64,000 nucleotides of DNA from contig NZ_QHKZ01000007.1 of NCBI RefSeq assembly GCF_003194585.1, positions 146,965-210,964 on the forward strand. The letters run 5' to 3'. The notes beneath the pieces were generated by a model. It was not told the origin of the DNA and ran no database searches. It saw only the letters and a list, made by a program, of their open reading frames with translations. Shown one piece after another: positions 61,822 through 64,000 of this stretch. Position numbers and translations under genes: made by a program. The first letter of the stretch is position 1; each line of letters begins with the position of its first letter. Source of the stretch: Nocardioides daejeonensis (GTDB taxonomy: Bacteria; Actinomycetota; Actinomycetes; Propionibacteriales; Nocardioidaceae).

Positions 61822-63735
61822 GTGGCCAAAGAGGTCCGTCAGCTCGACCGCGTGATCATTCGCTTCGCCGGCGACTCCGGCGACGGCATGCAGCTCACCG
61901 GCGATCGTTTCACCCAGGAGTCGGCCGCCTTCGGCAACGACCTGGTCACGTTGCCCAACTTCCCGGCGGAGATCCGGGCGCCTCAGGGCACGATCCCCGG
62001 CGTCTCGTCCTTCCAGGTGCACTTCGCCGACCACGACATCCTCACCGCGGGCGACGCGCCCAACGTGCTGGTCGCGATGAACCCGGCGGCCCTCAAGGCC
62101 AACCTGGGCGACCTGCCCAAGGGCGCCACGATCATCGTCGACACCCACGACTTCACCAAGCGCAACCTCGACAAGGCCGGCTACGAGGCCAACCCCCTCG
62201 AGGACGACTCACTCGCAGAGTTCCAACTGCACCCGGTCGACCTGACCGGCATGACGGTGGAGTCGGTCAAGGAGTTCGGCCTCTCCCGCAAGGACGCGGC
62301 CCGCGCCAAGAACATGTTCGCGCTCGGCCTGCTGTCGTGGATGTACGGGCGCCCGACCGAGACCACCATCGACTTCCTCTCCAAGCGCTTCGCCAAGGTG
62401 CCCGACATCCGCGACGCCAACATCACGGCGTTCAAGACCGGCTGGAACTTCGGCGAGACCACCGAGGCGTTCATCGTCCAGTACGAGGTGAAGCCGGCGC
62501 CCATGGCACCGGGCACCTACCGGAACATCACCGGCAACCTGGCGCTGGCCTACGGCCTGGTCGCGGCCGGCGTGCGCTCGGGCCTGCCGGTGTTCCTCGG
62601 CTCCTACCCGATCACTCCGGCCTCCGACATCCTCCATGAGCTGAGCAAGCACAAGGCGTTCGGTGTCACCACCTTCCAGGCCGAGGACGAGATCGCCGGC
62701 GTCGGTTCGGCGATCGGCGCCTCCTTCGCCGGCCAGCTCGGTATCACCACCACCTCCGGTCCCGGCATCGCCCTGAAGGGCGAGGCGATCGGCCTGGCCG
62801 TGATGACCGAGCTCCCGCTGGTGGTCGTCAACGTGCAGCGCGGCGGTCCCTCCACCGGCCTCCCGACCAAGACCGAGCAGTCCGATCTGCTGCAGGCGAT
62901 GTTCGGCCGCAACGGTGAGGCGCCGGTGCCGATCGTGGCGCCGTCCTCGCCGGGCGACTGCTTCTCGGCAGCCGTGGAGGCCGCCCGGATCGCGGTCACC
63001 TACCGGACCCCGGTCTTCCTCCTCAGCGACGGCTACCTGGCCAACGGCTCCGAGCCGTGGCAGATCCCCGACGTCGAGGACCTCCCCGTCATCGAGCCGA
63101 ACTTCGCCACCTCCGCCGACGCCGGCGAGGACGGCAAGGGGTTCCAGCCCTACAGTCGCGCCCCCGAGACGCTGGCCCGCCCCTGGGCGATTCCCGGTAC
63201 GCCGGGTCTCGAGCACCGCATCGGCGGGCTGGAGAAGGGCGACGGCCACGGCAACATCTCCTACGACCCGGCCAACCACGACCTCATGGTCCGCACCCGT
63301 CAGGCCAAGGTCGACGCGATCGCCACGTCACTGCCCCCGCTGGAGGTCGACGACCCCTCGGGCGAGGCGAAGGTCCTCGTGCTCGGGTGGGGATCGACGT
63401 ACGGTCCGATCGGAGCCGGGGTACGCCGGGTGCGCAAGGCCGGCTTCAACGTCGCCCAGACCCACCTGCGCCACCTCAACCCGTTCCCGAACGACCTCGG
63501 CGAGATCCTGAAGCGCTACGACAAGGTGCTGGTGCCCGAGATGAACCTCGGCCAGCTCGCCCTGCTGCTGCGCGCGAAGTACCTCGTCGACGTCGTCGGC
63601 TACAACCAGGTCCGCGGACTGCCGCTGAAGGCCGCCGATCTCGCCGACGCCATCGGCGACCTCGTCGCCCAGGCCGAGGGCATCACCGTGGACCTGACCA
63701 CTTCCCCGTCCGTCGCTGGCAAGGAGGCGAACTGA
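61822..63735 (+). CDS. korA: 2-oxoglutarate:ferredoxin oxidoreductase, alpha subunit
   Basis: A 637-residue fused gamma-alpha subunit. The N-terminal gamma domain begins IIRFAGDSGDGMQLTGDRF; the alpha part has PITPASDILHEL, EDEIAGVGSAIGASFAG and TTSGPGIALKGEAIGLAVM. It converts 2-oxoglutarate plus CoA to succinyl-CoA, reducing ferredoxin. GTG 61822 has AAGAAGG 9 bases upstream. Its stop overlaps the korB start (TGATG). Confidence 0.95.
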   Translation: MAKEVRQLDRVIIRFAGDSGDGMQLTGDRFTQESAAFGNDLVTLPNFPAEIRAPQGTIPGVSSFQVHFADHDILTAGDAPNVLVAMNPAALKANLGDLPKGATIIVDTHDFTKRNLDKAGYEANPLEDDSLAEFQLHPVDLTGMTVESVKEFGLSRKDAARAKNMFALGLLSWMYGRPTETTIDFLSKRFAKVPDIRDANITAFKTGWNFGETTEAFIVQYEVKPAPMAPGTYRNITGNLALAYGLVAAGVRSGLPVFLGSYPITPASDILHELSKHKAFGVTTFQAEDEIAGVGSAIGASFAGQLGITTTSGPGIALKGEAIGLAVMTELPLVVVNVQRGGPSTGLPTKTEQSDLLQAMFGRNGEAPVPIVAPSSPGDCFSAAVEAARIAVTYRTPVFLLSDGYLANGSEPWQIPDVEDLPVIEPNFATSADAGEDGKGFQPYSRAPETLARPWAIPGTPGLEHRIGGLEKGDGHGNISYDPANHDLMVRTRQAKVDAIATSLPPLEVDDPSGEAKVLVLGWGSTYGPIGAGVRRVRKAGFNVAQTHLRHLNPFPNDLGEILKRYDKVLVPEMNLGQLALLLRAKYLVDVVGYNQVRGLPLKAADLADAIGDLVAQAEGITVDLTTSPSVAGKEAN

Positions 63736-64000
63736 TGACGACCATCGATCTGGGCCTGCCCGCCCTGGGCACCGACGGTGTCCCCACACTGGCCGAGGGC
63801 GAGAAACTCACCGGCAAGGACTTCACCAGCGACCAAGAAGTCCGCTGGTGCCCCGGCTGCGGCGACTACGCCGTCCTCAAGGCCGTCCAAGGCTTCCTCC
63901 CCGAACTCAACATCCGCCGCGAGAACGTCGTCTTCATCTCCGGCATCGGCTGCTCCTCGAGGTTCCCCTACTACCTCGACACCTACGGCATGCACTCCAT
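63735..64000 (+). CDS. korB: 2-oxoglutarate:ferredoxin oxidoreductase, beta subunit (partial)
   Basis: The first ~88 residues are visible; the gene continues past base 64000. WCPGCGDYAVLKAVQ and FISGIGCSSRFPYYLDTYGMH are the hallmark thiamine-diphosphate/Fe-S beta-subunit motifs. ATG 63735 shares one base with the korA stop. Confidence 0.95.
   Translation, partial: MTTIDLGLPALGTDGVPTLAEGEKLTGKDFTSDQEVRWCPGCGDYAVLKAVQGFLPELNIRRENVVFISGIGCSSRFPYYLDTYGMHS

Overview
The window is high-GC actinobacterial chromosome, most likely from the Nocardioidaceae or a close relative. The evidence is pervasive GC-rich third codon positions, many GTG starts, and actinobacterial marker genes: mshA (mycothiol), carD, senX3/regX3, a Septum_form lipoprotein, an EspI-like ParA ATPase, GabD2-type SSADH and a two-subunit KorAB. 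Most genes are intact and densely packed. Several operons are joined by GTGA or ATGA stop/start overlaps. The species cannot be named from sequence alone.

Layout. 0-4.3 kb: a compositionally distinct P450 block (two P450s, 7Fe-type ferredoxin, AraC regulator, ferredoxin reductase), followed by a 355-bp gene-free stretch. 4.7-15.6 kb: EspI-like ATPase, GPH-type transporter plus PLP decarboxylase, ung, a LigB-type dioxygenase behind a perfect MarR-like palindrome, a GMC dehydrogenase/aldehyde dehydrogenase operon, pdxY and a secreted Ig-fold protein. 15.7-25.2 kb: tRNA-Thr, cysS-rlmB-metallophosphoesterase, an SDR without the usual Tyr, a sulfite-oxidase-fold protein whose Mo-ligand Cys is Ser, ispF, a MerR regulator, an alpha/beta hydrolase and carD. 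25.4-38 kb: UbiA prenyltransferase, gpmA, phoU/senX3/regX3 with a PHO-box-like repeat, a C39-like exported peptidase, YbjN, mshA, an SDR, a racemase, a septum-formation lipoprotein and a UbiB kinase. 38-46 kb: typA, an MMPL transporter, enoyl-CoA hydratase, an MFS fused to two carboxypeptidase-regulatory domains, and an SDR. 46-53.7 kb: a cytosine salvage unit (yeast-type cytosine deaminase, NCS1 permease, divergent PucR regulator), YccF, tRNA-Tyr, YajQ and a zinc alcohol dehydrogenase. 53.7-64 kb: a second MMPL, a NarL-type two-component pair, a complete sulfate ABC operon (sbp-cysT-cysW-cysA), and korA plus the start of korB.

How the parts work together. The first block looks like a self-contained monooxygenase system with its own redox chain and regulator. 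SenX3-RegX3-PhoU should control phosphate responses through the shared divergent promoter. The pyrimidine unit imports and deaminates cytosine. The sulfate operon imports sulfur, and mshA and cysS consume its cysteine product. KorAB supplies succinyl-CoA and reduced ferredoxin to central metabolism.

The most unusual signals are: the Cys-to-Ser change in the molybdenum enzyme; the yeast-like cytosine deaminase; a 22-nt repeat family at two convergent gene ends; a perfect 26-bp inverted repeat between gpmA and phoU; the separation of ispF from any ispD; and several clean operator palindromes. I see no CRISPR array, insertion sequence, prophage or rRNA. All family calls come from reading motifs; no database search was run.
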